Shown here one piece after another: positions 35,614 through 45,879 of a DNA stretch of 64,000 nucleotides. How positions within the stretch are numbered: the first letter of the stretch is position 1; each line of letters begins with the position of its first letter. This stretch comes from Falsiroseomonas oleicola (GTDB lineage Bacteria > Pseudomonadota > Alphaproteobacteria > Acetobacterales > Acetobacteraceae), in contig NZ_JAERQM010000004.1 of assembly GCF_019029495.1 (NCBI RefSeq), forward strand, positions 497,975 to 561,974, given 5' to 3'. The notes below the pieces were generated by a model that saw only the letters and a program-made list of their open reading frames with translations, did not search any database and was not told where the DNA came from. Made by a program: the position numbers and the translations under genes.

Positions 35614-36429
35614 ATGGTCGAGGGTGCGGAGACGGATTTCAGCCGCCGGATGAGTTACGGCGACTATCTGGGCCTGGACCGCCTGCTGTCGGCGCAGATG
35701 CCACGCAGCGGCCAGCATGACGAGATGCTGTTCATCATCATCCATCAGGTCCAGGAGCTGTGGCTGAAGCTGATGGGCCATGAGCTGGACCTGGCGATGG
35801 ACCGCATCCGGGCCGACGATCTCGCGCCGGCCTTCAAGGCGATGGCGCGCATCAGCCGCATCCAGCGCCAGCTCGTCGAGGCCTGGGATGTGCTGACCAC
35901 GCTGACGCCGCATGACTACCTGGCCTTCCGGGAAAGCCTCGGCTCATCCTCCGGCTTCCAGTCCTGGCAGTACCGGCTGGTGGAATACCGCCTCGGCAGC
36001 CGCAACGCCTTCATGATGCGCCCGCATGCCCATGTGCCGGAGGTGCACGGCCTGCTCAGCGCCGCCTTCGAGGCCCCCAGCCTGTATGACGAGGCGCTGC
36101 GCCTGCTGCACCGCCGCGGTCTGCCGGTGCCGGAACAGGTGGTGATGCGCGATGTGCGGGAGGCCCATGTGGCGAACCCGGCGGTCGAGGCCGTCTGGGC
36201 CACGGTCTATCGCGATGCTTCCGCCTATTTCGACCTGTACGAGCTGGCGGAGGAACTGGTGGACATGGAAGATGCCTTCCAGACTTGGCGCTTCCGGCAC
36301 CTCAAGACCGTCGAGCGGATCATCGGCCATCGCAAGGGCACTGGCGGCAGTGCCGGGGTCAGCTACCTTCAGACGGCGCTGGACCGGCGGTTCTTTCCGG
36401 AATTGTGGTCCGTGCGGACCAGCCTTTGA
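35614..36429 (+). CDS. kynA: tryptophan 2,3-dioxygenase
   Basis: 271 residues from ATG 35614, chosen because a GGAGG RBS ends 7 bp upstream. A longer frame from ATG 35545 would overlap the divergent gene's start. Haem-dependent opening of the tryptophan indole ring to N-formylkynurenine. Landmarks: MSYGDYLGLDRLLSAQ, FIIIHQVQELWLKLMGHEL, GSSSGFQSWQYRLVEY, the haem-ligand region WRFRHLKTVERIIGHRKGTGGS and AGVSYLQTALD. Confidence 0.95.
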   Translation: MVEGAETDFSRRMSYGDYLGLDRLLSAQMPRSGQHDEMLFIIIHQVQELWLKLMGHELDLAMDRIRADDLAPAFKAMARISRIQRQLVEAWDVLTTLTPHDYLAFRESLGSSSGFQSWQYRLVEYRLGSRNAFMMRPHAHVPEVHGLLSAAFEAPSLYDEALRLLHRRGLPVPEQVVMRDVREAHVANPAVEAVWATVYRDASAYFDLYELAEELVDMEDAFQTWRFRHLKTVERIIGHRKGTGGSAGVSYLQTALDRRFFPELWSVRTSL

Positions 36430-36482
36430 CCCTTCCGGGCAATTGACCTGGCGCAAGGATCCGGCAGGGAAGGGCGGGTAGC

Positions 36483-37250
36483 ATGGCGCCCATGCTTGCC
36501 AATTGTCTCCATGACCTGACCGCGCTGGGCGCCGGCGCCCTGGCCTCGGTGCTCGTCGCCATGCTTCTGACCGGGCTGGCGGGCGGGGTGACGCATTGCG
36601 CCGGCATGTGCGCCCCCTTCGTCATCGCGCAGTCCGGCGCGGCCGTGGGCGCCAGCGGAGATGGGATGCTGGCGCGGCTGTCGGGGGCTGCGCTGCTGCC
36701 CTATCACGCGGGGCGCCTGGTCGGTTACGCCACGCTGGGCGCGGTGGCCGGGGCGAGCGCGGGGCTGGTCAGCCAGGTGACCGGGTTGCGACAGGTGCTC
36801 GCGGCCCTGCTGCTGCTGGCGGCGGTGCTGATGCTGCGCCAGGCCGTCGGGCGCCTGCCCGCGTCATGGCGGGGCAGGCTGGCCTTCTGGCGGCGCGGCG
36901 CCCCGGCATTGAGCGCCGACAGCGAGGGTCCCTTCCAGCGCGCGATCGGCCGGCTTCTGGCACGGCCGGGGGGCTGGAATGGCTTCGGGCTCGGCCTGCT
37001 GCTCTCGGCGCTGCCCTGCGGCCTGCTCTATGCCGCGCTGGCGGCCGCGGCGGCGACGGGCAGTGCCCTGGCGGGGGCGCTGGCCATGCTGGCCTTCACC
37101 CTCGGCACGATTCCGGCGCTGATCGGCGTGGCGCTGCTGGGCCGGCTGTTCCTGCGGCGGTCCGGGCCGATGACCCGGGCGGTGGGCGGGCTGCTGTTCG
37201 TGGTGAATGCGGCGCTGCTGGCAGGCATGGCGGTGCGATTGGTGGCGTGA
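36483..37250 (+). CDS. TauE/SafE / DsbD_2-type membrane protein with HCxGMC motif
   Basis: 255 residues, about six TM helices. The first helix carries THCAGMCAPF, a conserved HCxGMC motif of sulfite exporter TauE/SafE-like, DsbD_2 domain proteins linked to metal handling. A second block, GLLLSALPCGLLYAAL, brings another cysteine into the membrane. Homologues of this type often sit in cbb3 oxidase or copper-assembly loci, and the cco cluster is 3 kb away here. Metal (copper) traffic is an inference. Confidence 0.82.
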   Translation: MAPMLANCLHDLTALGAGALASVLVAMLLTGLAGGVTHCAGMCAPFVIAQSGAAVGASGDGMLARLSGAALLPYHAGRLVGYATLGAVAGASAGLVSQVTGLRQVLAALLLLAAVLMLRQAVGRLPASWRGRLAFWRRGAPALSADSEGPFQRAIGRLLARPGGWNGFGLGLLLSALPCGLLYAALAAAAATGSALAGALAMLAFTLGTIPALIGVALLGRLFLRRSGPMTRAVGGLLFVVNAALLAGMAVRLVA

Positions 37251-37333
37251 TGATGGCCAATCCGCCGGCGCGTTGACGGCATCTCAACCAGCCCGGTGTT
37301 TATCTGCCCGCCGCACCAGGATGGGGCCAAGGC

Positions 37334-39631
37334 ATGTCTGTGTCGTTCAGCGGCACGGTACCGGATACGATCTACGAGAATGCGCGACGTGGCGACTGGG
37401 TCGCCTATCTGACGTTCCCGGAGGGCGTGTTCTCGGTCGGCCTCTATGGCACCGATGCGAATCTGTTCACCGCGACCTTCCATGCCGACCGGCGGCTGAT
37501 GACCATCACGCCGCTCCAGGCCCTGGATGCCGAGGCCTATCCGGCGAATGCCAGCTTCAGCTTTTCGGTGAGCATCAGGACATCGGCCGGCTGGATCGCC
37601 TCCGGGGGCCATTTCACGGTCCGGCTGCTCGATCTGGACGACACGCCGCCGCAGGATGTCCGCTTCCTGTCCGGCGGCACGGTCCTGGCCAATGATGTGG
37701 GCGCGCCCATCGGCACCCTGACGGCCACCGACCCCGACAGCAGCGGGCCGATCACTTACCGCGTCGCCTGGCCCGATTCGGCCCGGTTCGAGATGATCGG
37801 CAATGAATTGTGGCTCCGCCCCGGCGTCGACCTGATCCGTGAGGGCGGCACGGTACGCGAGGTGATGATCGAGGCCGATGACGGCCTGAACATCTCCAGC
37901 CACCTGGTTCCCGTCACCATCCTCCAGCCCGGCCCGATGTCGCCCTTCATCATCCAGGACGGCACCATCTTCGGCGACACGCTGACCGGCGGCGCGGCGC
38001 CCACCGCCATGTTCGGCCATGCGGGCAACGACCTGATGCGCGCCGGTGCCGGCGCCGACAGCCTGACCGGTGGCGATGGCAACGACACGCTGGAAGGCGG
38101 CGGGGGCGCCGACACCATGCGCGGCGGCAATGGTAACGACATCCTCCGCGGCGGCGACGGCGCCGACAGCCTGTTCGGCGATGCGGGCGATGACTGGCTG
38201 CAGGGCGGCGCGGGGGTCGACCGGCTGGTGGGCGGGGATGGCGCCGATACGCTGGATGGCGGCGGCACCGGCGCGAACCGGCTGATCGGCGGCGCGGGCA
38301 ACGATGTCTACATGCTGCGCAACCAGAATGAGACCTGGCTGGAACTCCCGGGCGGCGGCATCGACGAGCTGGTCCTGGGCTGGTCCATGACCATGCCCGC
38401 GGAGATCGAGCGCCTGCGGCTGCGGGCTGGCAGCGGGGACCACGCCCTGACCGGCCTGGCGGGCAACGATTCGCTCTACGGCAATGAGGGACGCAACGTC
38501 CTGATCGGCGGCGCCGGCAATGACTTCCTGGATGGCGGGGCCGGCGCCGACTCGCTGCACGGCGATGCGGGGGCGGATACCATCCTGGGCGGCGACGGTG
38601 CCGACACCGCTCGGGGTGGCGATCAGGACGACTGGATCGATGGCGGGGCGGGCGATGACGTGCTGTACGGCGATGGCGGCGCCGATACGCTGATCGGCGG
38701 CGAGGGCACGGACTGGCTGTTCGGCCATTCGGGTGCGGACGTGCTGCTGGGCGGCAATGGCAATGACCGCCTCGCGGGCGGCGATGGCAATGACCTGCTC
38801 CAGGGCGATGCGGGCGCCGACCTGCTGTCAGGCGGCGCCGGTGCCGATACGCTGGAGGGTGGCGCCGGCAACGACACGCTGATGGGCGGCGATGGCGCGG
38901 ATCTTCTGCGCGGCGGCGATGGCGATGACCGCCTGGATGGCGGCAGCGGCGACGACACGCTGGAAGGCGGGTTCGGCGCGGATGACCTTCAGGGCGGGGC
39001 CGGCAACGACCTGCTGCGGGCCGGCCCCGGATCGGGATCCGTGCTGCGGGGCGGAGAGGGGGCCGATACGCTGGATGCGGCGGCGGGAGACCGGCTGAAC
39101 TCCTGGCTGTTCGGCGGCACCGGCCATGATCTCTACATCATCGACTCCCGCGGCGACGTCATCCTCGAGGAGATCAATGGCGGCACGGACACCGTCTGGG
39201 CGCAGCTCGCCGGCGGGGGCTATCTCCTGCCGCCGAATGTGGAGAATCTGGTCCTGCTCGGCACGGCGCTGATGGGCCAGGGCAATGAGCTGGCCAACCA
39301 GGTCACCGGCAATGCGCTGCCCAATCTGCTGCTCGGCGGCGCTGGGGCGGATACGCTGCGGGGTGGGCTGGGCGATGACACGCTGGGCGGCGGCAGCGGG
39401 GCGGACCGCTTCATGATGGACGTCAATGCGGGCGCCGACGTCATCCTGGATTTCACACCCGGCGAGGACCGGCTGCTGCTGCCGGCCGCGAGCTATGCCT
39501 CCTCCGCCGCCGCCCTGGCGGCGATGCGTGGGGTCGATGGCGGGGTCATGCTGTCCATCGGTCTGGGCAGCGTGCTGATGCTCGGCCTGACGCCGTCGCA
39601 GATCCACGCCAGCGACATCAACCTGTTCTGA
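37334..39631 (+). CDS. RTX calcium-binding repeat protein
   Basis: 765 residues without an N-terminal signal peptide. Residues 1-210 form cadherin-like beta domains ([16 protein letters not shown], the cadherin calcium wording). From about 218 on there are many nonapeptide repeats of type GGxGxDxLx, in blocks at about 218-320, 370-590 and 665-695. A hydrophobic C-terminal segment, as in type I secretion signals, ends in DINLF. It is probably exported by a TolC/HlyBD system encoded elsewhere; no T1SS genes flank it. There is no recognisable enzymatic domain, so an adhesin or surface-layer role is possible. Confidence 0.9.
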   Translation: MSVSFSGTVPDTIYENARRGDWVAYLTFPEGVFSVGLYGTDANLFTATFHADRRLMTITPLQALDAEAYPANASFSFSVSIRTSAGWIASGGHFTVRLLDLDDTPPQDVRFLSGGTVLANDVGAPIGTLTATDPDSSGPITYRVAWPDSARFEMIGNELWLRPGVDLIREGGTVREVMIEADDGLNISSHLVPVTILQPGPMSPFIIQDGTIFGDTLTGGAAPTAMFGHAGNDLMRAGAGADSLTGGDGNDTLEGGGGADTMRGGNGNDILRGGDGADSLFGDAGDDWLQGGAGVDRLVGGDGADTLDGGGTGANRLIGGAGNDVYMLRNQNETWLELPGGGIDELVLGWSMTMPAEIERLRLRAGSGDHALTGLAGNDSLYGNEGRNVLIGGAGNDFLDGGAGADSLHGDAGADTILGGDGADTARGGDQDDWIDGGAGDDVLYGDGGADTLIGGEGTDWLFGHSGADVLLGGNGNDRLAGGDGNDLLQGDAGADLLSGGAGADTLEGGAGNDTLMGGDGADLLRGGDGDDRLDGGSGDDTLEGGFGADDLQGGAGNDLLRAGPGSGSVLRGGEGADTLDAAAGDRLNSWLFGGTGHDLYIIDSRGDVILEEINGGTDTVWAQLAGGGYLLPPNVENLVLLGTALMGQGNELANQVTGNALPNLLLGGAGADTLRGGLGDDTLGGGSGADRFMMDVNAGADVILDFTPGEDRLLLPAASYASSAAALAAMRGVDGGVMLSIGLGSVLMLGLTPSQIHASDINLF
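37976..39411 (+). repeat. tandem 27-bp-class RTX repeats
   Basis: Imperfect tandem units encoding GGxGxDxLx nonapeptides, dense at about 37976-38310, 38440-39090 and 39325-39411, separated by non-repeat segments. The units diverge at the DNA level, so this is a protein repeat under selection and not a CRISPR or satellite array. The high local similarity could still cause assembly collapse or recombination. Confidence 0.85.
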
Positions 39632-40444
39632 TCAGCGCACCAGATCGCGATAGGCATGCCATGTGGCGTGCCCGATCAGCGGCATGACCAAAGCGAGGCC
39701 CAGGAAGAACGGCACCAGGGCCATGGCGGTGAAGACCACGATCAACCCGGCCCAGAGCGCCATGGCGCGCCAGTTCAGCAAGGTCACCCGCACCGAGACG
39801 ACGATCGCCTCCATCGCCGAGATGTCGCGATCGACCAGCATCGGGATGGCGACGGCGGAGATGGCGAAGGCGACGCTGGCCAGGACGAAGCCGAATCCGG
39901 TGCCGATGATCAGGAAGGGCAGCAGCATTTCCGACCGCAGCAGCGCCATGGGCAGCGTCTCGATGGCCGGGGAGAATCCGAGCCCGAAGAAGACGGCGAA
40001 GAGCAGCCCGGCCACGCGCACCCAGAACAGATGCAGCAGCAGCAGCGCCACGCCCATGAAGGCCAGTTGCGGGCCGTTGCGGCGGAAGCCCTGCAGGCAG
40101 AGCGCCAGCGACACCGGCTCGCCCCGTTCGCGCCGCCGGCTGGCCTCATAAAGTCCGGCGGCGATCAGCGGCGCCACCAGGAAGAAGCCGGCGGTGGCGG
40201 GAAGCACCGCCCAGGCGACGCCGATATTCAACAGCAGCGCGCTCAGCACCCAGCCGGCAACCACCACGGCGCCACCGTAGAGGAAGCCGATATGCGGCAT
40301 GGCCATCAGGTCGTGCCAGCCGGCGGCCAGCCAGGCCCAGGGCCTGTCCGGTGCTGCCGGGGCGATGGCGGGTGTCGATGGCGCTTGGGCCATTGATGCG
40401 GCGGTCTCGTCCATCTGGCTGGCCTCGGCTTTCCTGGTTGTCAT
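39632..40444 (-). CDS. DUF2189 multi-pass membrane protein
   Basis: About 270 residues with six hydrophobic helices. It matches the DUF2189 pattern: [21 protein letters not shown], ...[23 protein letters not shown] and a conserved tail ([18 protein letters not shown]). Function unknown. The start is uncertain (ATG 40483, 40444 or 40414). I prefer 40444 because a perfect FNR box occupies 40483-40496, where the longest version would begin. It is divergent from ccoN, and the shared FNR box suggests co-regulation with low oxygen. Confidence 0.8.
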   Translation of the reverse strand: MTTRKAEASQMDETAASMAQAPSTPAIAPAAPDRPWAWLAAGWHDLMAMPHIGFLYGGAVVVAGWVLSALLLNIGVAWAVLPATAGFFLVAPLIAAGLYEASRRRERGEPVSLALCLQGFRRNGPQLAFMGVALLLLHLFWVRVAGLLFAVFFGLGFSPAIETLPMALLRSEMLLPFLIIGTGFGFVLASVAFAISAVAIPMLVDRDISAMEAIVVSVRVTLLNWRAMALWAGLIVVFTAMALVPFFLGLALVMPLIGHATWHAYRDLVR

Positions 40445-40482
40445 CCCTGCGGCCAGGGTAGCGACCCGACGTCGTCGCGCCA

Positions 40483-40496
40483 TTGATCCGCATCAA
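40483..40496. promoter_or_regulatory. perfect FNR/ANR box
   Basis: TTGATCCGCATCAA is an exact TTGAT-N4-ATCAA palindrome, the consensus for FNR/ANR/FnrL/FixK-type regulators. It is centred about 91 bp upstream of the ccoN start codon and 45 bp from the likely DUF2189 start. cbb3 clusters are classically FNR-activated under low oxygen, so the assignment is strong. Confidence 0.85.
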
Positions 40497-40580
40497 GGAC
40501 GTGGCGTCCCGAATCACGTCTTCTGCCGCCACCACACCGCCCAGATTGCGACCCCGGTGTGCGGAGGGGAGAGTTTTGTC

Positions 40581-42080
40581 ATGGCAGCAGCAGGCTACGC
40601 CGCCAGTCCAGTAGGATCGGCCGCGGTGACGCGGTACGAGCCTTATGTGGAGGCACCGATACGGGCCTTCGCAATCGCGACCGTCTTCTGGGGCGTGGTC
40701 GGCTTCCTGATGGGCGTGCTGATCGCCTCTCAGCTCGCCTGGCCGCTGCTGAACCTGGATCTGGAATGGACGACCTTCGGTCGGCTGCGCCCGGTCCATA
40801 CCTCCGCGGTGATCTTCGCCTTCGGCGGCAATGCGCTGATCTGCACCAGCCTTTATGTCGTGCAGCGCACCTGCCGCGCCCGCCTGTTCGGCGGCGAGCC
40901 GATGGCCTGGTTCCTGTTCTGGGGCTACCAGTTCTTCATCGTCGCCGCCGCGCTCGGCTACGTCTTCGGCGTGACCCAGGGCAAGGAATATGCCGAACCC
41001 GAGTGGTTCGTGGACATCTGGCTGACCGTGGTCTGGGTGCATTACCTGATCGCCTTCGGCGGCACGATCGTGAAGCGGGAAGAGCCCCACATCTATGTGG
41101 CGAACTGGTTCTACCTCGCCTTCATCGTCACCGTTGCCATGCTGCACATCGTCAACAACCTGGCGCTGCCGATCACGCTTGGGCACGGCAAGAGCTACGG
41201 CCTGGCGGCTGGCGTGCAGGATGCGATGATCCAGTGGTGGTATGGCCACAACGCGGTGGGCTTCTTCCTGACCGCCGGCTTCCTCGGCATGATGTACTAC
41301 TTCATCCCGAAGCAGGCCGACCGGCCGGTCTATTCCTACCGCCTGTCGATCGTGCACTTCTGGTCGCTGATCTTCCTCTATATCTGGGCCGGCCCGCACC
41401 ACCTGCACTACACCGCGCTGCCTGACTGGGCGCAGACGCTGGGCATGGTGTTTTCCGTCATGCTGTGGATGCCGTCCTGGGGTGGCATGATCAACGGCCT
41501 GATGACGCTGTCCGGTGCCTGGGACAAGCTGCGCACCGATCCCGGCCTGCGCTTCTCCGTCACAGCCGTCGGTTTCTACGGCATGTCCACCTTCGAAGGT
41601 CCGGTGATGTCGATCAAGGCGGTCAACGCCCTGTCGCACTACACCGACTGGACCATCGGCCATGTGCATTCCGGCGCCATGGGCTGGGTCGGCTTCATCA
41701 CCTTCGGCGCGCTGTACTGGCTGTTCCCGAAGCTGTGGAACAAGAAGGCGCTGTACAGCCAGAAGCTGGTGTCCTGGCACTTCTGGATCGCGACGCTCGG
41801 CATCGTTCTCTACATCACCGCGATGTGGGTCTCCGGCATCCTCCAGGGCCTGATGTGGCGCGCCTATGACGAGCTGGGCTTCCTGCAATACGCCTTCATC
41901 GAAAGCGTTGCGGCGATGCACCCCTACTACGTCATCCGCATGCTGGGCGGCGTGATGTACCTGACCGGCGCGCTCATCATGGTCTTCAACCTGTGGAAGA
42001 CGGTGACGAGCGACGAGCTGACCGAGACCGCGCCGGTGCCCGAGCCCGTCGCCACCTACACCCACGCCCCCGCCGAGTGA
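40581..42080 (+). CDS. ccoN: cytochrome cbb3 oxidase subunit I CcoN
   Basis: 499 residues from ATG 40581 with RBS GGAGGGGA. Haem-copper oxidase catalytic subunit, type [28 protein letters not shown] (low-spin haem histidine), [37 protein letters not shown] (CuB histidine with the nearby tyrosine) and [15 protein letters not shown] (two CuB histidines). [12 protein letters not shown] carries haem ligands. It reduces oxygen to water with high affinity and pumps protons. First gene of the eight-gene cco cluster. Confidence 0.97.
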   Translation: MAAAGYAASPVGSAAVTRYEPYVEAPIRAFAIATVFWGVVGFLMGVLIASQLAWPLLNLDLEWTTFGRLRPVHTSAVIFAFGGNALICTSLYVVQRTCRARLFGGEPMAWFLFWGYQFFIVAAALGYVFGVTQGKEYAEPEWFVDIWLTVVWVHYLIAFGGTIVKREEPHIYVANWFYLAFIVTVAMLHIVNNLALPITLGHGKSYGLAAGVQDAMIQWWYGHNAVGFFLTAGFLGMMYYFIPKQADRPVYSYRLSIVHFWSLIFLYIWAGPHHLHYTALPDWAQTLGMVFSVMLWMPSWGGMINGLMTLSGAWDKLRTDPGLRFSVTAVGFYGMSTFEGPVMSIKAVNALSHYTDWTIGHVHSGAMGWVGFITFGALYWLFPKLWNKKALYSQKLVSWHFWIATLGIVLYITAMWVSGILQGLMWRAYDELGFLQYAFIESVAAMHPYYVIRMLGGVMYLTGALIMVFNLWKTVTSDELTETAPVPEPVATYTHAPAE

Positions 42081-42091
42081 GGAGTCCTGTC

Positions 42092-42820
42092 ATGCGTTGG
42101 TTCAATCACGGACTCATCGAGAAGAATCTGCTGCTGATGGGCGTGCTGACGCTCATCACGGTGTCCATCGGCGGGTTGGCCCAGATCGTGCCGCTGTTCA
42201 CGGTGGAAAGCACCATCGAGCGTGTGGAGGGCATCCGCCCCTACACCCCGCTCGAACTGGCGGGCCGCAACATCTATGTGCGGGAGGGCTGCTACCTCTG
42301 CCACAGCCAGATGGTGCGCCCCTTCCGCGACGAGCTGGAGCGCTACGGCAACTACTCCCTGGCTGCGGAGAGCATGTACGACCACCCGTTCCAATGGGGC
42401 TCGAAGCGCACCGGGCCCGACCTGGCGCGCGTCGGCGGCCGCTATTCGGATGACTGGCACGCCGCGCATCTGCGCAGCCCGCGCGCGGTGGTGCCGGAGA
42501 GTGTGATGCCGCCCTATGCCTTCCTCGATCGTCCGCTGAACACCCGCGACATCGCCGATCATCTGCGGGCGCAGGCGGCCGTGGGCGTGCCCTATACGCC
42601 GGAGATGATCGCCAATGCCCGCGCCGACCTTGAGGCGCAGGCCAGGCCCGACCTGGATGGCTCCGGCTTCAGCAGCCGCTACGCCCGCGCCCGCCAGGGC
42701 ACCTTCGACGGCAATGCGGCCGTGGTGACGGAGATGGATGCGCTGGTCGCCTATCTGCAGATGCTCGGCACGCTCGTCCGCTTCAGCGACGTGACGCCCG
42801 AGCAAGTCCGGCAGCAGTGA
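42092..42820 (+). CDS. ccoO: cytochrome cbb3 oxidase subunit II CcoO
   Basis: 242 residues from ATG 42092. N-terminal TM anchor, then one haem c motif CYLCH (C67, C70, H71) within [20 protein letters not shown], the CcoO signature. VMPPYAFL supplies the axial methionine. It takes electrons from CcoP and passes them to CcoN. It lies 11 bp after ccoN. Confidence 0.97.
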   Translation: MRWFNHGLIEKNLLLMGVLTLITVSIGGLAQIVPLFTVESTIERVEGIRPYTPLELAGRNIYVREGCYLCHSQMVRPFRDELERYGNYSLAAESMYDHPFQWGSKRTGPDLARVGGRYSDDWHAAHLRSPRAVVPESVMPPYAFLDRPLNTRDIADHLRAQAAVGVPYTPEMIANARADLEAQARPDLDGSGFSSRYARARQGTFDGNAAVVTEMDALVAYLQMLGTLVRFSDVTPEQVRQQ

Positions 42821-42831
42821 GGAACAGCATC

Positions 42832-42999
42832 ATGGACCTCGTCGCCCTGCAGCCGATCTTCTCCACCCTCTGGGTGGTCTGGTTCTTCGTTCTTTTCATC
42901 GGAATCCTGCTGCGCGTCCTGGCGCCTGGCCGGAAGCAGGATTTCGAGCGGCAGGGGCAGATTCCCTTCCGCGAAAATCCCTCCGACCGCCAGCGCTGA
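42832..42999 (+). CDS. ccoQ: cbb3 oxidase small subunit CcoQ
   Basis: 55 residues from ATG 42832 (MDLVALQPIFSTLWVVWFF). One TM helix and a polar tail ending FRENPSDRQR, the usual CcoQ/FixQ layout. It stabilises the oxidase complex. It sits between ccoO and ccoP with 11-bp gaps on both sides. Confidence 0.9.
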   Translation: MDLVALQPIFSTLWVVWFFVLFIGILLRVLAPGRKQDFERQGQIPFRENPSDRQR

Positions 43000-43010
43000 G
43001 GAGTCCCATC

Positions 43011-43883
43011 ATGCCGACCAAGATCGAGAAGGACAGCCTCACCGGCACCGAGACCACCGGCCATGTGTGGGACGGGATCCAGGAGCTGAACACGCCGCTG
43101 CCGAGGTGGTGGCTCTATACCTTCTACGCCTGCATCGCCTTCGCCGCCGTCTGGGTGGTGATCTATCCGGCCTTCCCCTTCCAGGGCGCCACCGGCCTGT
43201 CCGGCTGGATCGCGCGCGAAGCGGTGGTGGATACGGTGCGGGAGGCGGAGGCGCGGCGCGAGCCGATGATGGCGCGCATCCGCAGCGCGACGCCGCAGCA
43301 GATCGCGGACGATCCGGAACTGCGCAACTTCGCCATCGCCGGTGGCCGCATCGCCTTCGCCAACAACTGCGCCGGCTGCCACGGCGCCGGTGGCCAGGGC
43401 GCGGTGGGCGGCTTTCCTTCGCTCGCCGATGACGACTGGATCTGGGGCGGCAGCCACGACGCGATCCGCGAGACCATCGCGCATGGCATCCGCGCCGGCG
43501 AAAGCGACTCCGAACGCATCAGCATGATGCCGCGCTTCCTGGCCGATGGCGTGCTGACGCTGCCGCAGGTGAACGACACCGCCGAATTCGTCCTGTCCCT
43601 GACCGGGCGCGCGACGGATGCGGCGGCGGCGGAGCGCGGCGCGACTCTCTTCACCGAGAACTGCGCCGCCTGCCATGGCGAAGCCGGCGAGGGCAATCGC
43701 GATGTCGGCGCGCCGCGCCTGTCGGACCGCATCTGGCTCTATGGCGGCGACAAGCCGTCCATCGTGCGGTCCATCGCCTATAGCCGCAGCGGCGTGATGC
43801 CGGCCTGGGGTCCCCGGCTGGATGCGGCCGTCATCAACATGCTCGCCGTCTATGTCCATGCCCTTGGCGGCGGCGAGAACTGA
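43011..43883 (+). CDS. ccoP: cytochrome cbb3 oxidase subunit III CcoP
   Basis: 290 residues. A cytosolic start with the CcoP wording HVWDGIQELNTPLPRWWLYTF leads into one TM helix, then two haem c motifs: CAGCH (C120, C123, H124) and CAACH (C218, C221, H222). Axial methionines are probably in RISMMPRF and SGVMPAWG. It is the electron entry subunit from soluble cytochromes. Confidence 0.97.
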   Translation: MPTKIEKDSLTGTETTGHVWDGIQELNTPLPRWWLYTFYACIAFAAVWVVIYPAFPFQGATGLSGWIAREAVVDTVREAEARREPMMARIRSATPQQIADDPELRNFAIAGGRIAFANNCAGCHGAGGQGAVGGFPSLADDDWIWGGSHDAIRETIAHGIRAGESDSERISMMPRFLADGVLTLPQVNDTAEFVLSLTGRATDAAAAERGATLFTENCAACHGEAGEGNRDVGAPRLSDRIWLYGGDKPSIVRSIAYSRSGVMPAWGPRLDAAVINMLAVYVHALGGGEN

Positions 43884-43900
43884 AAGGCGGATCACGTGTC

Positions 43901-45403
43901 ATGAGCACCATCCAGCCCAAGGACCGGCTGCGTCCCACAAGCGAAGCCCCGGCGGCTACGCCGTCGCTCTATGCCAGCCGCCAGCAGGTCTATCCCAAGG
44001 CGGTCAGCGGTCCGGTGCGGCGCGCCAAGTGGGTGGTGCTCATCCTGTGTCTCGCGGCCTACTACCTCGTGCCCTGGCTGCGGTGGGACCGTGGCCCGGG
44101 CGCGCCGGACCAGGCCGTGCTGGTCGATATCGGCAACGGCCGCCTGTTCTTCTTCTTCATCGAGATCTGGCCGCAGGAGGTGTATTTCCTGACGGGCCTG
44201 CTGGTGCTCGCCGCCATCGGGCTGTTCGTGGCGACCAGCCTGTTCGGCCGCGTCTGGTGCGGCTTCGCCTGCCCGCAAACGGTCTGGACCGACCTGTTCA
44301 TGTGGGTCGAGCGGCTGATCCAGGGCGATCGGAATGAACGCATGCGCCTCGACAAGGCGCCCTGGTCGCTGGAGAAGTTCCGCAAGAAGGCCAGCACGCA
44401 TGTCGCCTGGCTGCTGATCGCGGCGGCGACCGGTGGCGCCTGGATCATGTATTTCAACGACGCCCCGACAGTGACCTGGGAATTGCTGACCGGCCGCGCC
44501 TCGCTGGAGGTCTATTTCTTCTTCGCCCTGTTCTCCGGCACCACCTATCTGCTGGCCGGCTGGGCGCGGGAGCAGGTCTGCACCTATATGTGCCCCTGGC
44601 CGCGCTTCCAGGCCGCGATGCTGGATGAGAACTCCCTTGTCGTGACCTATCGCGACTGGCGCGGGGAACCTCGCGGCAAGGCGAAGGATACGGGGGCCGG
44701 CGACTGCGTCGATTGCCGCGCCTGCGTCAATGTCTGCCCCACCGGCATCGACATCCGCGACGGGCAGCAGTTGGAATGCATCGGCTGCGGCCTCTGCATC
44801 GATGCCTGCGACGACATCATGACGCGCCTGGATCGCCCCCGGGGGCTGGTGGCCTTCGAGACGCTGGCCAATCTCGCGGCCAGCACCGCGGCGGCGAAGG
44901 CGATTCCGCCGAGCCCCGCGCGCTGTTCCACCGGCATGGCCGCGCGCCGCGTGCCGCGTTTCGTCCGGCCGCGCACCATGCTCTATGCGGCGATGCTGGC
45001 CGCGGTGATGGCGGTGATGCTCGGCGCCTTCCTGCTGCGCGAGACGGTCACCCTGTCCGTGCTGCGCGACCGTGCGCCGCTGTTCGTCACGCTCTCCGAT
45101 GGCGCCGTGCGCAATGGCTATACGCTGAAGATCGCCAACAAGGATCGCGACGTCTCGACCCTGACGCTCGAACTCCTCGCCCCCCAGCCCCTGCAGGTGG
45201 CGGTGCAGGAGGGTGTGGCGATGGGCGACAACCGCTTCGGTGTCACCACCCGCCCGGATGGCATCACCCAATGGCGCGTGCTGGTCACGCGGCCCGAGGG
45301 CCTGCCGGCGCGGGAGAGCATGGATGTCACCTTCCGCCTGCTGGATGCGCGCGGCCATGTCGTCGCCTCCAGCCACAGCGTCTTCCTGGGGCCAAGGCCA
45401 TGA
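43901..45403 (+). CDS. ccoG: cbb3 assembly ferredoxin-type protein CcoG
   Basis: 500 residues, polyferredoxin with several TM helices (FixG/RdxA type). Landmarks: GRVWCGFACPQTVWTDLFMWVER, REQVCTYMCPWPRFQ and the classic double cluster CVDCRACVNVCPTGIDIR...CIGCGLCIDACDDIM. An Ig-like C-terminal domain follows (370-500). It probably reduces copper for CuB insertion. Its stop overlaps ccoH by 4 bp. Confidence 0.96.
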   Translation: MSTIQPKDRLRPTSEAPAATPSLYASRQQVYPKAVSGPVRRAKWVVLILCLAAYYLVPWLRWDRGPGAPDQAVLVDIGNGRLFFFFIEIWPQEVYFLTGLLVLAAIGLFVATSLFGRVWCGFACPQTVWTDLFMWVERLIQGDRNERMRLDKAPWSLEKFRKKASTHVAWLLIAAATGGAWIMYFNDAPTVTWELLTGRASLEVYFFFALFSGTTYLLAGWAREQVCTYMCPWPRFQAAMLDENSLVVTYRDWRGEPRGKAKDTGAGDCVDCRACVNVCPTGIDIRDGQQLECIGCGLCIDACDDIMTRLDRPRGLVAFETLANLAASTAAAKAIPPSPARCSTGMAARRVPRFVRPRTMLYAAMLAAVMAVMLGAFLLRETVTLSVLRDRAPLFVTLSDGAVRNGYTLKIANKDRDVSTLTLELLAPQPLQVAVQEGVAMGDNRFGVTTRPDGITQWRVLVTRPEGLPARESMDVTFRLLDARGHVVASSHSVFLGPRP

Positions 45404-45879
45404 ACGAGACGACGATGAATTACGATCCGCGGCGCGGCCGCTGGATCCCCTGGGTCTTTGTCGGCGGCATGCTGCTGGTCGTCGTGGTCAATTTCGGCCT
45501 GGTCTGGGCTGCACTGACCACCTTCACCGGCGTCACCGTCGGCAAGTCCTTCGATCGTGGCCGTACCTACAACCAGGTGCTGGCGGAAGCGGCGCGGCAG
45601 CAGGCGCTGGGGTGGCAGGCGGAGGTGGCGCTGACCCAGGGGATGGTGAAGGTCATCGTCCTCGATCGCGCCGGCGTGCCGGTGGCGGGTGCGCTGGAGG
45701 GGGTGCTGCTGCGGCCGCTGCAGGGAATCGAGGAACCGCTGACCTTCCAGCAGCGTAGCGCGGGTCGCTTCGAGGCCCCGGCCGCACCCGCGCTGCCGGG
45801 CCAATGGGAAGCCCGCCTGCTGCTGCGGGCCGAGGGCGGCGAGACGTTCGACATCCGCCAGCGGCTGATCGCGCCATGA
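45400..45879 (+). CDS. ccoH: cbb3 assembly protein CcoH (FixH)
   Basis: 159 residues from ATG 45400. A TM helix at about 16-38 (WVFVGGMLLVVVVNFGLVWAA) precedes a periplasmic FixH domain (SFDRGRTYNQVLAEAARQQALGWQ...). It is needed for oxidase maturation. It overlaps ccoG upstream and ccoI downstream by 4 bp each, so G-H-I are coupled. Confidence 0.93.
   Translation: MNETTMNYDPRRGRWIPWVFVGGMLLVVVVNFGLVWAALTTFTGVTVGKSFDRGRTYNQVLAEAARQQALGWQAEVALTQGMVKVIVLDRAGVPVAGALEGVLLRPLQGIEEPLTFQQRSAGRFEAPAAPALPGQWEARLLLRAEGGETFDIRQRLIAP

Noticed and set aside
37976..39411. Regular repeats considered as a CRISPR array
   Set aside because: Units are contiguous, diverged at DNA level, in frame and encode RTX nonapeptides; there are no unique spacers and no cas genes.
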